DNA of 64,000 nt, from the NCBI GenBank assembly GCA_029204225.1, contig CM055098.1, positions 16,975,775 to 17,039,774 of the forward strand, read 5' to 3'. The notes beneath the pieces were generated by a model. It ran no database searches, was not told the DNA's origin, and saw nothing but the letters and a program-made list of their open reading frames with translations. Shown here in pieces: positions 62,249 to 64,000 of this stretch. This DNA comes from Diphasiastrum complanatum. Its lineage: Eukaryota > Streptophyta > Lycopodiopsida > Lycopodiales > Lycopodiaceae. The position numbers and the translations under genes were made by a program. Within the stretch, counting starts at the first letter, position 1; each line of letters begins with the position of its first letter.

Positions 62249-62592
62249 GTAAGCCAAAACCAAGTAAATTAATCAAAAGGGTTGTTCTTTCAAAAGTTAA
62301 TTGGATGACAAAAGAAGGCTTTTTATGTAAAAAACTCAGTGAAGTAGATTTGTGGGTAAGTATTTTTCTCTACGGCATTATAACAGAACTTTTTGCATTG
62401 TGAATCCAAACATGTGGTTGTAGAGCTAATTGCCATAACAGGGTAGCATTGTGTTGAATGAGTCACATATCTTATTTTTTCTTTTTATTCTGCAACATGT
62501 GAGAAGAAGCTATACCCATCTTTACTAGGTTCCAAATGACTGTCAAGGGATCAGAAGACTAATGCATGCATGCCCTTCATGACTTCAAATAG

Positions 62593-62794
62593 GGGTTCAG
62601 GTTCGAAGCATGCTTCAATACGTCTTTCTACTCTGCAAATTCATTCTAGTAGTGCTTCTAGTAGCAGCTGCTCTGACCTTCCTGTCTAGGGATACATCAA
62701 TTGTTCAACATAACTTCTCTGAAGCTTCAAAAGGAGGAAAGTTTTCAGGGTTTGGCCCAGCAGTGGTGGCAGCACTCTGGGCATTCGTGGGATG
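62593..62794 (+). CDS. LAT-family amino-acid transporter, exon 5 (gene continues off window)
   Basis: Encodes GVQVRSMLQYVFLLCKFIL, VVLLVAAALTFLSRD (membrane helix), NFSEASKGGKFSGFGPAVVA and ALWAFVGW. The last block corresponds to the L-x-A/S-x-x-A-Y/F-x-G-W segment preceding TM6 in LAT transporters. Acceptor TTCAAATAG|GG and donor GATG|GTAAGC. Phase with exon 4 is correct. About half of a ~500-residue protein is covered by exons 1-5; the remaining helices must lie beyond 64000 or in later exons not recognised here. Confidence 0.82.
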
Positions 62795-64000
62795 GTAAGC
62801 ACCAATTGAGAACAGAGACATGTGACATTTATTTATCGAAGTAGAAGCTATTTTGTACTATTGCATCTTCATATTGAGTGTGCTCAGAAATAATATTCAC
62901 CAGATTGCTAGCATTTGGGAGCTCAAATGGCAGAAATTTTTTCCTGTCGATTGCAACTATATTTGAATGTGTAATGTAAATCTTCCAAACCCAACCATGC
63001 AAGCGTGCACAAAATAGCTAATTTCAAATGAAGAGTGATTCCCATCATCTTATTATCTTTTTTAGTTTACCAAACTATCATCTTACCGGCAATAGGCAAT
63101 TTACACTTATCAAACAGTGGACTACACCAGATGCTATGGGTCAGGAGGTTCAAGTAATCCCCTGCCACAACCTTGTCAATATTCTAGCTTCCTACAGGCC
63201 TTTTCTGCAACTTGCAACCAGGTCTACTTGGATCGATGCAAAACCTAAACTTAATGAGACAATTTACCATGATCATCTAACTGTTGAAGAGCTTAGTTAC
63301 TTTATACCAGAATTATTTTCAGCTAGCTCCAGAAGCTCTGACAGAGTCCAAATGTATCTAGAACTTAACTTAGTAGGTTCTGCTGCAATTACTGAGGGTG
63401 CCCATGAGCTGCAATCTTCTGTTTGCAGAGTATTCTTTATTAGTAAATAATGTGTGCATAATCGAGATCATTATTAGGACCCTGATGTTTGTATAGAAAA
63501 TGTGCTGTGTAATCTTTGCCGTATCCTTCTGCACCAAGATGTTCTTGTATAAATTTTTGATCAAGACACAAGCTTCTTTTTTTCATAAATTCCTTACCAC
63601 ATGGATGTAAGACATTCATTGGCATGAAAAATGAAATTGCAAGCCGGTTGCTACACCAATTGAGACGGGCCTGAAGTTAACTAATCAAAGTGGTGGTGAA
63701 CCATTTGATACTACACTATATTGTCAAGCGGAAGCAAACTATGTCCGAGCAACTTCTCTTTTTTTATCTTACTTGAAGTTGAAGGCCTTTTGCAGTTTTC
63801 TTGGTTCCTAAAAAAGGAATCCTACATGTTGTTTTTGGTTCCAAAATATTTTGAATTGGTACTTGAGATATTTTCATGCCCAAAATCAATGTGAAAGAAC
63901 TTTCCTTCAATGGGTCATATGTCTTGGAATGATATCACAGAATCTCCTGGTATGTCACAGAACACTGTTTAGATATCGTTGAGTGTTGTCCCTAGATGGG
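62795..64000 (+). other. intron of the LAT-type transporter with an orphan frame
   Basis: No further transporter exon recognised. A plus frame at about 63068-63450 (QWTTPDAMGQEVQVIPCHNL to the end HELQSSVCRVFFISK) has protein-like composition, but I recognise no family; it may be chance. Confidence 0.35.

Noticed and set aside
62122-62403. 93-codon frame as an independent small gene
   Set aside because: Its middle part is exon 4 of the transporter; the ends read into introns on both sides.

Overview
The window is nuclear DNA of a land plant, most likely a flowering plant with a repeat-rich genome and long introns. It holds an intronless SUVH-type histone methyltransferase, Ty1/copia and Ty3/gypsy elements primed by initiator-Met tRNA, LRR-kinase and PPR relics, and very long (GA)n arrays. 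The lineage cannot be fixed from sequence alone. I found no bacterial features, CRISPR arrays, rRNA genes or credible functional tRNA genes.

Only two host genes look substantial. (1) On the minus strand at 5945-8635 lies a SUVH5/6-like H3K9 methyltransferase (SRA, pre-SET, SET, post-SET). Its 5' side (8.68-10.19 kb) is built of two tandem arrays. The proximal array supplies the first ~29 codons of the longest possible reading frame, so the start at 8635 is preferred. (2) On the plus strand, beginning at 33954 and running off the right edge, is a LAT-family (APC superfamily) amino-acid transporter. I assembled five exons from splice sites, phase and family continuity: 33954-34129, 34516-34708, 61160-61307, 62159-62248, 62593-62794. 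The second intron is about 26.5 kb, and the third exon appears broken by indels.

The giant intron (34709-61159) is a stack of retroelements. Gypsy A (minus) is split inside its reverse-transcriptase region by gypsy B (42040-56637, LTRs of about 0.7 kb). B is itself invaded by gypsy C (plus, about 43.27-47.9 kb) and gypsy D (minus, about 50.0-54.5 kb). A gypsy mosaic with inverted pieces and a copia gag/PBS/LTR lie to the left, and gypsy E plus another LTR/PBS to the right.

The left half (10-33 kb) is intergenic. It holds seven long (GA/CT)n arrays, several seated in dispersed repeats, G-rich and AT-rich minisatellites, a Tourist-like MITE, foldback elements, a non-LTR retroelement with a restriction-like-endonuclease-type C-terminus, a PPR fragment, copia gag relics and an LRR-kinase pseudogene. 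The most novel-looking element is a ~90 bp tRNA-like retroposon family: three copies, each with A and B boxes and a perfect target-site duplication starting CATTA. A ~217 bp near-perfect hairpin at 2.4-2.6 kb with a tRNA-promoter-like loop also stands out.
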